Origin: Fervidobacterium pennivorans DSM 9078
Lineage (GTDB): Bacteria; Thermotogota; Thermotogae; Thermotogales; Fervidobacteriaceae
Assembly: GCF_000235405.2 (NCBI RefSeq)
Contig: NC_017095.1
Location: 831,501-895,500, forward strand
Direction: 5' to 3'
Length of the DNA: 64,000 nt
Made by a program: the position numbers and the translations under genes. Of this stretch, positions 10,096-18,337 are shown in pieces (the first letter of the stretch is position 1; each line of letters begins with the position of its first letter). A model generated the notes under the pieces. That model was given only the letters and a program-made list of their open reading frames with translations. It was not told the DNA's origin and made no database searches.

Positions 10096-10145
10096 ACTAC
10101 ACTTTAAAATCATCCTTCCTAATTCCAAAAAGTGAGGTGAAACAT

Positions 10146-10604
10146 GTGAAACTGTCAGAGGTACCTGTTGGTGCCAGAGTCGTGGTTAAAAATGTAGAAG
10201 AATCGGAAATTTCGCCAAAACTCAGAGCCATTGGTATCTTGCCCGGGGTAACGATAACAGTGGTAAAGAATGCGCCAATGGGCGACCCGAGGATGTACAA
10301 AGTTTTCAATAAACTTATAAGTTTGAGGCAGTCAGAAGCAAGTCTTGTTGAAGTTGAAATACTTAAAGATTCAGTTATCCCCCTTTCCATTGCCGTCCCA
10401 GGATTGTATAAAGTAAAACAAATTTTGGGAGGATATGGTGTACATCGATGGTTGTCGAAAATCGGAATAACGGAAGGTTCAACTATTAAATTACTTGAGG
10501 ATAGAAGAGTTGTTACACCGTTGGGAACTTTTGTTATCGGCTTCGGAAAGCTTTCAAAGATACTTGTAATAAGTGCTGAAACTCAATCCGAGCAAGGGAG
10601 TTGA
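10146..10604 (+). CDS. feoA: Tandem FeoA-domain protein of the ferrous iron transporter
   Basis: This 152-residue cytoplasmic protein has two FeoA (SH3-like) domains, residues about 2-70 (KLSEVPVGARVVV ... LRAIGILPGVTITVV) and about 75-145 (ISLAV-type start ... LSKIGITEGSTIKLL). FeoA assists the FeoB channel. Single-domain FeoA is about 75 residues, so this is a fused pair. The start is GTG 10146 behind GTGAGGTG at 10132-10139; an upstream in-frame start at 10047 would lie in the promoter. The 3' end is followed at once by feoB. Expression should follow the Fur-box promoter. Confidence 0.85.
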   Translation: MKLSEVPVGARVVVKNVEESEISPKLRAIGILPGVTITVVKNAPMGDPRMYKVFNKLISLRQSEASLVEVEILKDSVIPLSIAVPGLYKVKQILGGYGVHRWLSKIGITEGSTIKLLEDRRVVTPLGTFVIGFGKLSKILVISAETQSEQGS

Positions 10605-10609
10605 AGACT

Positions 10610-12511
10610 ATGGTGATAACTGTAGGCTTATTGGGCAACCCAAATGTTGGAAAAACCAGCCTTTTCAATAAATTAGTAGGTGCCAGGCAGTACGTTGCTA
10701 ACTGGCCCGGAGTAACAGTTACGAGGATTGAGGGGGCTACAACTTACAAGGATTACACCTTACATTTTGTTGATTTACCAGGTGTTTACAGTCTAACAGC
10801 TACGTCTGTGGATGAGAAATTGACAAGAGATTACCTACTTTTTTCTCCACCAAACGTTACCGTTGTTGTTATAGATAGCATGAGCCCTGAACAAGGGATG
10901 TTTTTACTCTTAGAAGCTTGCGAGCTTGGATTAAACGTAATCGCAGCCTTTAATGCCATTGACGAAGCGAAAAAATCAGGAATAAAGATTGATAAATCTT
11001 CGCTTGAAAAATTTCTCAGAGTTCCAGTAGTGCTTACATCTGCCCACACAGGAGAAGGAATCGAAGAGCTTAAAGAAAAGATTGTGGAATCCTTCAGAAA
11101 AGCAACAAGACCTATCGTAATAGATTATGGAAACGAAACTGAAGAAAAGATTAAAGAAGTAGAGCAATGTGTAGAAGAAACTTTCAATAAAAGATTTACC
11201 GCAATCAAAATCATTGAAGGGGACAAATATGCAAGGAGGTTTTTGAAAAAAGATTGCCCGAACGATATATTAGACACGATTCCTCAGGAAATCAGAACAT
11301 CAATACCTTCAACGAAATATGAATACATAACAAACGTTGTCCAGCTTTCGATTCAAAGAACAGACGAAACACTTACAGTTACAGAAGCCCTCGACCACGT
11401 TTTGACACATAAGTATATAGGTATTCCCATATTCTTGGCTCTAATGTACTTGGCGTTCAATTTTACTTTCAAGGTATCAGAACCTTTGGTAGGGTTACTT
11501 GAGTACCTTTTTGAAAAAATCGCTGATTCTGTAGGAAGTGAAACCATAGTAAGTTCATTAATATCGCAAGGAATCATAAATGGTGTAGGTAGCGTTTTGG
11601 CTTTTGTTCCAAGTATCTTTGCACTCTTCTTTGCACTTGGAATCATGGAAGAGAGCGGTTATCTCCCACGAATAGCCTTTTTAGTCGACAAGTTAATGTA
11701 TTCATTGAGATTAACCGGTAGGTCTTTCATGACATTGTTGTTAGGTTTCGGATGTAATGTAAGCAGTGTCATGGCAGCCCGTGGTTTAGCGGACGAACGC
11801 GAAAGAGTTACAACCATCTTGGTTTCACCTTTCATTAGTTGTAGTGCTAGGATTCCTGTGTATCTTCTGATTGTTAACGTGGCATTCCCTAATCACAAAG
11901 TAGAAGCCTTTTTTGCAATATACGTCTTGAGCCTTCTTCTTACAGCTTTGTCATCGAGGATAGTAAACAAAGTAATTCTTAAGGGCCAATCAGTGCCTCT
12001 TGTTATGGAATTACCTAGGTACCGTTTCCCTAAATTCTCAAACATTCTAACTTACGTGTGGAACAGAGGAAAGCACTTCCTAGAAAAAGCCGGAACGATT
12101 ATTTTTGCTGCAAGTATCGTAATTTGGGCGCTAACTTATTTTCCAGGTAGAGGAGACGTAGATAACAGCTTCGTTTCTATGCTTGGAAAATTTCTTCAAC
12201 CGTTATTTGCACCTTTAGGATTTTCATGGCAAATAGTGTCAGCTCTTATATTTGGCGGAGTTGCAAAGGAAGTCATAGTATCTTCACTTTCCCAATTTTA
12301 CGGCGATGTGTCTAATATTCATTTCGACCCTCTCGTAGGTGCGACACTAATGACCTTTGTACTTGGTTATATGCCATGTTTTGCTACACTTGCAGCAATA
12401 AAAAGCGAAACGAATAGTTTAAAATATACTTTATTTACAATATTTTACAGTCTAGGTATTTCCTATCTGCTTTCGTTGGTAGTATATACAGTAGGAAGGT
12501 GGATATTATGA
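10610..12511 (+). CDS. feoB: Ferrous iron transporter FeoB
   Basis: This 633-residue membrane GTPase imports Fe2+. The N-terminal G domain shows GNPNVGKT (G1), a G2 threonine in GVTVTR, DLPG (G3), NAID (G4) and SAHTGEG (G5). After a helical GDI-like linker come two Gate (nucleoside-recognition-type) membrane blocks. These include the pore-lining GFGCNVSS with its conserved cysteine and a C-terminal MPCFATLAA. ATG 10610 is preferred, with AAGGGAG at 10594-10600; TTG 10601 overlaps the feoA stop. It is the second gene of the Fur-regulated operon. Confidence 0.93.
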   Translation: MVITVGLLGNPNVGKTSLFNKLVGARQYVANWPGVTVTRIEGATTYKDYTLHFVDLPGVYSLTATSVDEKLTRDYLLFSPPNVTVVVIDSMSPEQGMFLLLEACELGLNVIAAFNAIDEAKKSGIKIDKSSLEKFLRVPVVLTSAHTGEGIEELKEKIVESFRKATRPIVIDYGNETEEKIKEVEQCVEETFNKRFTAIKIIEGDKYARRFLKKDCPNDILDTIPQEIRTSIPSTKYEYITNVVQLSIQRTDETLTVTEALDHVLTHKYIGIPIFLALMYLAFNFTFKVSEPLVGLLEYLFEKIADSVGSETIVSSLISQGIINGVGSVLAFVPSIFALFFALGIMEESGYLPRIAFLVDKLMYSLRLTGRSFMTLLLGFGCNVSSVMAARGLADERERVTTILVSPFISCSARIPVYLLIVNVAFPNHKVEAFFAIYVLSLLLTALSSRIVNKVILKGQSVPLVMELPRYRFPKFSNILTYVWNRGKHFLEKAGTIIFAASIVIWALTYFPGRGDVDNSFVSMLGKFLQPLFAPLGFSWQIVSALIFGGVAKEVIVSSLSQFYGDVSNIHFDPLVGATLMTFVLGYMPCFATLAAIKSETNSLKYTLFTIFYSLGISYLLSLVVYTVGRWIL

Positions 12512-12924
12512 AAAGTATCAACAGAATGCTTGCAGTAATGTTAGTTCTTTCCGTGTTAACTTTTGTTTTATACGTTAGCGAAGGACAATATGTATTCTCC
12601 TTGGTGATACTGTCGTTTGTGTCCGTTCTAATATCAGGTTTTCAAGAATTTGGAAGTAATGCATACACTTTTAAAATCGCACACTTGTATGTTGGAAGCA
12701 TACTTTTTTTGATTGCTGCAGGATATGTATTCTTCACGTTCGCATTTTCTATAGTTAATATCCTTATAGGTGAAGAAGTCTATAAACTGTCTCCTGGAGA
12801 CCTTATGCTTTTGATTACTGGTGCATACTCAATTATATACGTAATCCACTTACGAAAATCGGCGTTAAAATCTGATAGAACAAGTTCAATAAATACAGAT
12901 GCCAATAAAACCTGTTGTCACTGA
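12508..12924 (+). CDS. Small integral membrane protein, third gene of the feo operon
   Basis: This 138-residue protein has about four hydrophobic segments (near residues 7-25, 30-45, 58-85 and 100-118) and a hydrophilic tail that ends in Cys-Cys-His. I do not recognise the family. Its ATG overlaps the feoB stop (ATGA) and follows a GGAAGGTGG ribosome-binding site, so it is translationally coupled to feoB. FeoC is a small soluble winged-helix protein and this is not that. A role as a FeoB accessory is inference from position; the CCH tail could bind a metal. Confidence 0.7.
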   Translation: MKSINRMLAVMLVLSVLTFVLYVSEGQYVFSLVILSFVSVLISGFQEFGSNAYTFKIAHLYVGSILFLIAAGYVFFTFAFSIVNILIGEEVYKLSPGDLMLLITGAYSIIYVIHLRKSALKSDRTSSINTDANKTCCH

Positions 12925-12943
12925 TTAATGGTGGTAGTATAAT
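12915..12943 (+). promoter_or_regulatory. Sigma-A promoter of the cobalamin-riboswitch transcript
   Basis: TTGTCA at 12915-12920 and TATAAT at 12938-12943 with 17-bp spacing. It overlaps the last codons of the upstream membrane-protein gene. Transcription would begin near 12950, some 25 bases before the riboswitch closing stem. Confidence 0.75.
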
Positions 12944-12966
12944 AAGAACAGAAGACAAGTCAAAAT

Positions 12967-13185
12967 AAACCTCCCTTCGTATGTCCAAGGGAAGTCCGGT
13001 GGAAATCCGGCACGGGGCCGCCACCGTGAGCGGGGACGAAACCTGCAGAGTGCCACTGGCTTTAAAGCTGGGAAGGCGCAGGGAGTAGGATGATCCGCGA
13101 GTCGGGAGACCTGACATACGAAGGAAGGTAGCCATCCACCACGTAGCCTGGGGATGGCAACAAATTTTTGCAAAGAGGGAGGTTT
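12967..13185 (+). ncRNA. Cobalamin (B12) riboswitch
   Basis: The aptamer is closed by a perfect 12-bp stem, CCTTCGTATGTC (12974-12985) with GACATACGAAGG (13113-13124). Inside are the conserved elements GCCGCCACCGTGAGCGG, GCCACTGG, and the B12 box GTCGGGAGACCTG at 13101-13113. A GCCATCC/GGATGGC hairpin (13131-13137 with 13152-13158) follows. The 5' flank AAACCTCCC (12967-12975) is fully complementary to the btuF ribosome-binding region GGGAGGTTT (13177-13185), so control of translation by direct masking is likely. No intrinsic terminator with a T-run is present before btuF. Confidence 0.93.
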
Positions 13186-13191
13186 TTTTGT

Positions 13192-14100
13192 ATGGTCAAG
13201 TCGTTTTCTCTTGGTTCTTTACGAAAGCTTTTCGTGGTATTCATGCTTATCGCAACAGTTCTTTCACTGGCTATTGCGGTTGTTGATGATGCCGGAAGAA
13301 TTGTGAATATTCCAATGCCACCACGAAGAGTCGTCTCTGCTGCGCCAAGTGCGACAAGGTATTTACAAGCTCTTGGACTTGAAAACCGAATCGTCGGTGT
13401 CACAGCTTGGGATAACTACAAAAAGGCAGAGAACATAGGAAACATGGTACCTTTAAACATCGAGAAAATTCATTCTCTAAAGCCTGATCTGGTTATCATG
13501 TTTGGTGGCTTCCAATTTCCAGAAGTAGAAAAACTAGAAAAAGCAAATCTTACAGCTTATGTTTTAAACGCAAATACTTTGACAGATATAATTAAAGCTG
13601 TAAGTCAATTAGGGGCTGTTTTCAATGTCAAAAGCAAAGCCGACAAGCTTGTCTCCGAGCTTAGAAATAAAATGACAGAAATTGGGCAAAGAACTTCAAA
13701 AATTCCATTGGAGAGCAGGCCCACAGTGTTTTTCACAGTAACAACACCTGACGAAAATGCAAAACAACTATGGACAGCAGGAACTGGTTCCTACATGAAT
13801 GAACTTATTGTCATCGCCGGTGGTAGAAATATAGCAGCTCCATACACAGGAAACAACGGATGGTTACCCGTGAATTGGGAGTGGCTTGTTAAAAACGACC
13901 CTGATATCATAGTAATCGGTGCATATGGGGACCCAAAAGAAGTCGAGCAAGCTGTGAAAAACCATCCAATAATGAAGAATTTAAAAGCGGTAAAACAAGG
14001 TAAAGTTTTGATAGTCGATGGTGATGAGGTTAGCCAAGCAGCACCACATCTTTTCAAGTATTTGGATATTTTCTATAACTTCTTCTATGGAGGTAAGTAA
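13192..14100 (+). CDS. btuF: ABC transporter substrate-binding protein, cobalamin type (BtuF-like)
   Basis: This 302-residue exported protein has an N-terminal signal segment (about residues 8-28, LFVVFMLIATVLSLAIAV). A class III binding-protein fold follows: PPRRVVSAAPSATRYLQALGLENRIVGVTAWD, KPDLVIMFGG, and a late NDPDIIVIG. Iron-siderophore and B12 binders share this fold; the cobalamin riboswitch just upstream points to B12 or a cobinamide. The start is ATG 13192 after GGGAGG at 13177-13182. The permease gene follows 3 bp later. No lipobox is evident, so how it is anchored is unclear. Confidence 0.85.
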   Translation: MVKSFSLGSLRKLFVVFMLIATVLSLAIAVVDDAGRIVNIPMPPRRVVSAAPSATRYLQALGLENRIVGVTAWDNYKKAENIGNMVPLNIEKIHSLKPDLVIMFGGFQFPEVEKLEKANLTAYVLNANTLTDIIKAVSQLGAVFNVKSKADKLVSELRNKMTEIGQRTSKIPLESRPTVFFTVTTPDENAKQLWTAGTGSYMNELIVIAGGRNIAAPYTGNNGWLPVNWEWLVKNDPDIIVIGAYGDPKEVEQAVKNHPIMKNLKAVKQGKVLIVDGDEVSQAAPHLFKYLDIFYNFFYGGK

Positions 14101-14103
14101 TAA

Positions 14104-15105
14104 TTGAGTAAGAACAGAAACTGGTTTCAAACGTTGGGGAGGTATTCCCTCCCCTTTGTTTTCGTTATAGTGTTTGTTTTCAACTTGTCCTTTGGAACAG
14201 TGTATGTAAGTCCTTTGAAAATATTCCAACTTCTCCGGCAAGAAAGTGCTGAGAAGTACATGATATGGAACTTGAGGTTTCCAAGAGTCTTAATGGCAAC
14301 ATTAACAGGGATAGCATTGTCGTTGGTAGGAAACATATTTCAAGCGATAATGAAGAATCCTCTTGTTGACCCTTATCTTATCGGCACATCTGCTGGTGCT
14401 AGTTTTGGTGCACTGTTAGCAATATATTTTATTGTAAACTCAATTGCGCATGTGAGTATTCCAACGATGAGTTTTATTTTCGCAGTGATTGCCTCAAGTC
14501 TTTCCATATTACTAGCGAAAAAAGGTAACGTGGTACCAACTGTTCATCTTGTTTTAAGCGGTGTACTGGTTAGCACCCTATTTTCTGCAGGTAGTATGTT
14601 GCTTTTAAACATTGCAAATAAATCTCTCGTGACCGGACACGTTTGGCTTTACGGTTCTTTCTCCGGGATGACTTTCCGAGATTTGATAGTCCCTGCATCT
14701 TCTTTGGGAGTGTTCGTCACTTTGGCTTTCACACTGAGTAAGCAATTGGATGCCATGACCTTGGGTGAAAAAGAAGCAAAAAGTCTAGGAATCAACGTGG
14801 AAGCCTTGAAATGGACATTTTACTTGCTTGGTTCATTTGTTACTGCTACGTTTGTCTCCAAAACAGGTATCATAGGGTTTGTTGGATTGGTTGTTCCACA
14901 CATGGCACGGATAATTGCAGGACCCAAACATAGTAAAAACCTCTTAGCGACGGTTTTAATAGGCGGGATACTAATGTCGGTTTGTGATACACTTGCACGC
15001 ACGTTGTTAAATCCTGTTGAAATTCCCGTTGGAATTATCACGTCGTTTATAGGTGCCCCATTTATGTTTGTCTTGTTGAAATGGAAAAATGGGGTTGCAA
15101 AATGA
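14104..15105 (+). CDS. btuC: FecCD-family ABC permease, cobalamin type (BtuC-like)
   Basis: This 333-residue protein has about ten membrane segments. It carries the FecCD signatures WNLRFPRVLMATLTGIALS, NPLVDPYLIGTSAGASFGAL and, near the C-terminus, GFVGLVVPHMAR. The start is TTG 14104 behind GGAGGT at 14089-14094. It should form the channel for the BtuF-like protein. The usual ATPase gene (btuD) does not follow; the next feature is the FMN riboswitch. The ATPase must therefore come from elsewhere in the genome. Confidence 0.88.
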   Translation: MSKNRNWFQTLGRYSLPFVFVIVFVFNLSFGTVYVSPLKIFQLLRQESAEKYMIWNLRFPRVLMATLTGIALSLVGNIFQAIMKNPLVDPYLIGTSAGASFGALLAIYFIVNSIAHVSIPTMSFIFAVIASSLSILLAKKGNVVPTVHLVLSGVLVSTLFSAGSMLLLNIANKSLVTGHVWLYGSFSGMTFRDLIVPASSLGVFVTLAFTLSKQLDAMTLGEKEAKSLGINVEALKWTFYLLGSFVTATFVSKTGIIGFVGLVVPHMARIIAGPKHSKNLLATVLIGGILMSVCDTLARTLLNPVEIPVGIITSFIGAPFMFVLLKWKNGVAK

Positions 15106-15133
15106 TTTATTATCAAGCTAACAAATATAAGAG

Positions 15134-15162
15134 TTGACTAATATTTACAGTCAAAGTAAAAT
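15134..15162 (+). promoter_or_regulatory. Sigma-A promoter of the riboflavin operon
   Basis: TTGACT at 15134-15139 and TAAAAT at 15157-15162, spaced by 17 bp. It sits directly upstream of the FMN riboswitch. Confidence 0.8.
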
Positions 15163-15190
15163 AGAAAAAAGTTTAATGGAAATCTTTTTA

Positions 15191-15316
15191 CGTACTCTCG
15201 GGGCAGGGTGAAATTCCCGACCGGCGGTGAAAGCCCGCGAGCCCTCTATAAATGTAGAGGGTTGATCCGGTGGAATTCCGGAGCCGACGGTGATAGTCCG
15301 GATGGGAGAGAGTACG
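15191..15316 (+). ncRNA. FMN riboswitch (RFN element)
   Basis: Stem P1 is formed by CGTACTCTC (15191-15199) and GAGAGTACG (15308-15316). Conserved RFN parts are present: GGGGCAGGGTGAAATTCCCG, ACCGGCGGTGAAAGCCCGCGA split over the second arm, GATCCGGTGGAATTCCGGAGCC and GACGGTGATAGTCCGGATG. It lies before ribD and should shut the operon off when FMN is abundant. A variable arm CCCTCTATAAATGTAGAGGG occupies 15242-15261. Confidence 0.96.
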
Positions 15317-15370
15317 ATAGATAAGTTACCAGCTTGCCATATTTATCTATCCTGTTAATAACAAAAATTT

Positions 15371-15402
15371 AAGCCCCGAGAGATTTTCTCGGGGCTTTTT
15401 GT
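15371..15402 (+). terminator. Riboswitch-controlled intrinsic terminator before ribD
   Basis: AAGCCCCGAG (15371-15380) pairs with CTCGGGGCTT (15388-15397), followed by a T-run. Its 5' arm GCCCCGAGAG (15373-15382) is also exactly complementary to the riboswitch 5' strand CTCTCGGGGC (15195-15204). That alternative pairing would be the antiterminator: FMN-bound P1 frees the terminator arm. Confidence 0.9.
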
Positions 15403-15423
15403 TTTAAACTAGGAGGGAATTTT

Positions 15424-16584
15424 ATGGGAAAGTCTGGAGTGCCTAATAATGATGAGTTTTATATGAAAATAGCTCTAAGGTTGGCTAAAAAAGGACTTGG
15501 TTTTGTTAATCCGAATCCTCCTGTTGGAGCGGTAATTGTAAAGGACGGGAACATAATAGGTAGAGGGTATCACACACGTTTTGGTGCTCTTCATGCTGAA
15601 AGAGAAGCTTTGTTAGATGCCAAGAAAAAAGGAGTCGATGTATCTGGTGCGACAATGTATGTAACGCTGGAACCTTGTGACCACTACGGAAAAACGTCGC
15701 CATGTACCAATGCGATTATTGAAAGTGGAATAAAAAGGGTAGTTATTGCAGCGCGCGACCCTAATCCGGTCAGTGGAGATGGGATTAAAAAACTGCTGAA
15801 AAATGGAATAGAAGTTAAAGTTGGGGTTCTGGAAGATGAAGCAAAGGAAGTTGCAAAGTTCTTCTTCAAATACGTTACGACCGGTCTTCCATACGTCACA
15901 CTTAAATATGCTTCCACCCTTGATGGAAAGATTGCCGATAAAATTGGAAGTTCAAAGTGGATTACTCAAGAACTACGAAAAGAAGTGCATAAATTGAGAA
16001 GTATTCATAAAGCTGTCTTAGTGGGGGCTGAAACCGTGCTAAAAGATAATCCCATACTCAACGTTAGGCTACCAAAAATGAAGTTCAAAAACCCAGATGT
16101 CGTTGTTCTTGATGAGAATGGAAGAGTCTTAAAAAAAGTTATTGCCGACATTGATAAGTTTGAGTTGTTTAATCCCAATTACGATAGGAGAGTTATTATT
16201 TTTTCTTCAAACCAGTGCCAAAACATCGAATTTCCTGAGTACGTAAAAGTAAAGACTCCAGAAAATCTTTCTGTAGAAAACATTTTAAAAGAGTTGGCAA
16301 AAGAAGGTATCGATTCTTTGTTAATTGAAGGTGGTGCTTCTGTATTTTCACAATTTTTGCCCTACGCGGATGAGGTATACGGTTTCTATGCAACCAAGGT
16401 ATTTGGTAAAGGGAAATCGATTTTTGAACATTTGGAAATTCCAGTCGAGGAAAGTGAAATACCATTCGAAATTCAAAATTTAAAAATCTCCAAGAATATG
16501 AAAGAACTAATGGTGGTGATGAGAAGATGTTCACAGGGATTATTCAGCACGTATGTAAAGGATACTTCGATGGTAAGAGGTTGA
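15424..16584 (+). CDS. ribD: Bifunctional riboflavin biosynthesis deaminase/reductase RibD
   Basis: This 386-residue enzyme deaminates and then reduces the pyrimidine intermediate of riboflavin synthesis. The N-terminal deaminase has the zinc motifs HAE (in GALHAEREAL) and PCDHYGKTSPC. The reductase half starts around residue 155 (YVTLKYASTLDGKIAD, SKWIT) and includes an EGGAS motif. ATG 15424 follows TAGGAGGG. The 3' end runs 58 bp into ribE, giving an extra C-terminal tail beyond the usual end of the reductase domain. Confidence 0.93.
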   Translation: MGKSGVPNNDEFYMKIALRLAKKGLGFVNPNPPVGAVIVKDGNIIGRGYHTRFGALHAEREALLDAKKKGVDVSGATMYVTLEPCDHYGKTSPCTNAIIESGIKRVVIAARDPNPVSGDGIKKLLKNGIEVKVGVLEDEAKEVAKFFFKYVTTGLPYVTLKYASTLDGKIADKIGSSKWITQELRKEVHKLRSIHKAVLVGAETVLKDNPILNVRLPKMKFKNPDVVVLDENGRVLKKVIADIDKFELFNPNYDRRVIIFSSNQCQNIEFPEYVKVKTPENLSVENILKELAKEGIDSLLIEGGASVFSQFLPYADEVYGFYATKVFGKGKSIFEHLEIPVEESEIPFEIQNLKISKNMKELMVVMRRCSQGLFSTYVKDTSMVRG

Positions 16585-17138
16585 TTATCGAAAACCCTTG
16601 GCGATGTCCCAAAGACAGTTCACACTGTGTTGTCATTGGTGAAAGTATATCCGTCAATGGCGCATGTTTAACTGTGGTTAAGGTTGACGAAAACCTACAC
16701 TTCGATGTCGGAGTGGAAACTTTGAATAAGACAAACCTGCGTTTTGAAAAGTATTTCAACTTAGAACGGGCGTTACGAGTGGGAGATTCGTTGTCTGGTC
16801 ATTATGTTACAGGACACGTTGATGGGACAACTATTTTCCTTTCAAAACAAACTGCGAAAAATTCCGTGCTTATGACTTTCAAAAAACCAAGAGAATACTG
16901 GGGAATTATACAAAAAGGTTCAATAGCCCTTAACGGTATAAGCTTAACAATAGCATCTGTATCCGACGAAACATTCACAGTCCAAGTAATTCCACATACT
17001 CTCGAGAAAACCAACTTAAAGTTCTTAGTCCCAGGTTCACCTGTAAATTATGAAATCGATATTTTTGCGCGATATATGAAAGGGGTGTTAGATACATGGA
17101 TGAGGAATTTGTACAATCTATCAGAGATGACTTTTTAA
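16527..17138 (+). CDS. ribE: Riboflavin synthase, alpha subunit
   Basis: This 203-residue enzyme dismutates two 6,7-dimethyl-8-ribityllumazine molecules to riboflavin. It starts with the diagnostic MFTGII and contains two lumazine-binding repeats: SVNGACLTVV near residue 45 with GHYVTGHVDG, and LNGISLTI near 140 with IPHTLEKTNL. The ATG lies inside the ribD reading frame, preceded by GGTGGTGA. The 3' end overlaps ribBA by 43 bp. Length is typical. Confidence 0.94.
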   Translation: MFTGIIQHVCKGYFDGKRLIIENPWRCPKDSSHCVVIGESISVNGACLTVVKVDENLHFDVGVETLNKTNLRFEKYFNLERALRVGDSLSGHYVTGHVDGTTIFLSKQTAKNSVLMTFKKPREYWGIIQKGSIALNGISLTIASVSDETFTVQVIPHTLEKTNLKFLVPGSPVNYEIDIFARYMKGVLDTWMRNLYNLSEMTF

Positions 17139-18277
17139 ATGGTAAACCTGTGGTTGTCATTGACGAAGAACGTGAAATTGAAGCAGATTTCGTCTTTCCA
17201 GCAGAGTTAATGGACGAACGTATAACCGAATTTTTTGTACGTTACGGAAAAGGTCTTTTCTGTGTTGTCGGTCCAGAAGAAAACCTTCTTAAAAGAGGTT
17301 TTTTCAGGCTACCCTCCAATTATGGAGCTAATTATTTCGTTCCCATTGATTGGGGCACTGGGACTGGTATAAGTACAATTGAAAGAGCTACAACTTGCAA
17401 CAAAATCTCCGACGAGACCACAACCCTACAAGATTTCAAATATCCCGGTCATGTAACGTTAATAGGTGCAAAAGAATTCACCACTCGGCGTGGGCACAGC
17501 GAATCCTCTGTCGAACTTGTTAGATTGTTAGGGTTTAAACCTTTCAGCTGCATTGTAGAAATTCTCGATGAAACTGGAAACTCTCACAATTTGGAATACG
17601 TGAAAGATTTGGCTAAGCATTTTAAATTAAAAGTTATTACTATAAACCAGATTTGGAAACTATACGTAAAGCATGAAAAACTCATAGAAGTAAAAGCCGT
17701 GGCAAGGTTACCAACAGAATACGGCGAATTTGAAATCTATGCTTTTGATAACAAACTTGATGGAAAGGAGCACGTAGCAATTGTAAGAAAATGGCCTGAC
17801 CAATCAATCCCTCTTGTCCGCATCCATTCCGAGTGCTTTACAGGAGACACGCTTTCTTCACTAAGATGTGACTGTGGTAGTCAGCTTTCAAGCGCATTAA
17901 AAAGGATAGCCGAAAATGGAGGAATATTGATTTACCTAAGACAAGAAGGAAGAGGCATAGGTTTGACCAACAAAATTAAAGCCTACAGCTTGCAAGACAA
18001 AGGGATAGACACCTACGAAGCGAATGTTAAACTTGGTTTCAAACCAGACGAACGTGACTACGCTGCTGCTTACCAGATACTAAAATCCCTTGGTGTACAG
18101 CGGATAGTATTACTTACAAACAATCCAGAAAAAGTTAAACAACTTGAGGATTTCGGCATCAGTGTAGAAAGAACAGAGAGACTGTTCGGTAGACTAACAG
18201 AGCATAACAAATTTTACCTGAAAACAAAAATGGTGAGATTCAATCACTTATTGGAGGGTATCGAAGGTTTAATTTAA
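17096..18277 (+). CDS. ribBA: Bifunctional DHBP synthase / GTP cyclohydrolase II RibBA
   Basis: This 393-residue fusion supplies both precursors of riboflavin. The N-terminal half is the 3,4-dihydroxy-2-butanone-4-phosphate synthase domain. Its acidic motif reads DEEREIEAD (residues 23-31) where most family members have DEDRENEGD, so Asn and Gly are replaced by Ile and Ala while the acidic residues stay. The RRGHSES region is retained. The C-terminal half has the zinc site SECFTGDTLSSLRCDCGS, RQEGRGIGL and the GTP-binding region of cyclohydrolase II. It overlaps ribE by 43 bp. Confidence 0.9.
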   Translation: MDEEFVQSIRDDFLNGKPVVVIDEEREIEADFVFPAELMDERITEFFVRYGKGLFCVVGPEENLLKRGFFRLPSNYGANYFVPIDWGTGTGISTIERATTCNKISDETTTLQDFKYPGHVTLIGAKEFTTRRGHSESSVELVRLLGFKPFSCIVEILDETGNSHNLEYVKDLAKHFKLKVITINQIWKLYVKHEKLIEVKAVARLPTEYGEFEIYAFDNKLDGKEHVAIVRKWPDQSIPLVRIHSECFTGDTLSSLRCDCGSQLSSALKRIAENGGILIYLRQEGRGIGLTNKIKAYSLQDKGIDTYEANVKLGFKPDERDYAAAYQILKSLGVQRIVLLTNNPEKVKQLEDFGISVERTERLFGRLTEHNKFYLKTKMVRFNHLLEGIEGLI

Positions 18278-18337
18278 AAACTCTCACGTACTTTAAACAG
18301 AGAAAATGGTGAAAACTGAGAAGGGGGTAAAGAGCAC

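Noticed and set aside
15106-15190. A hidden btuD remnant between btuC and the FMN riboswitch
   Set aside because: Only 85 bases remain, occupied by a promoter; no Walker or signature motif is present.
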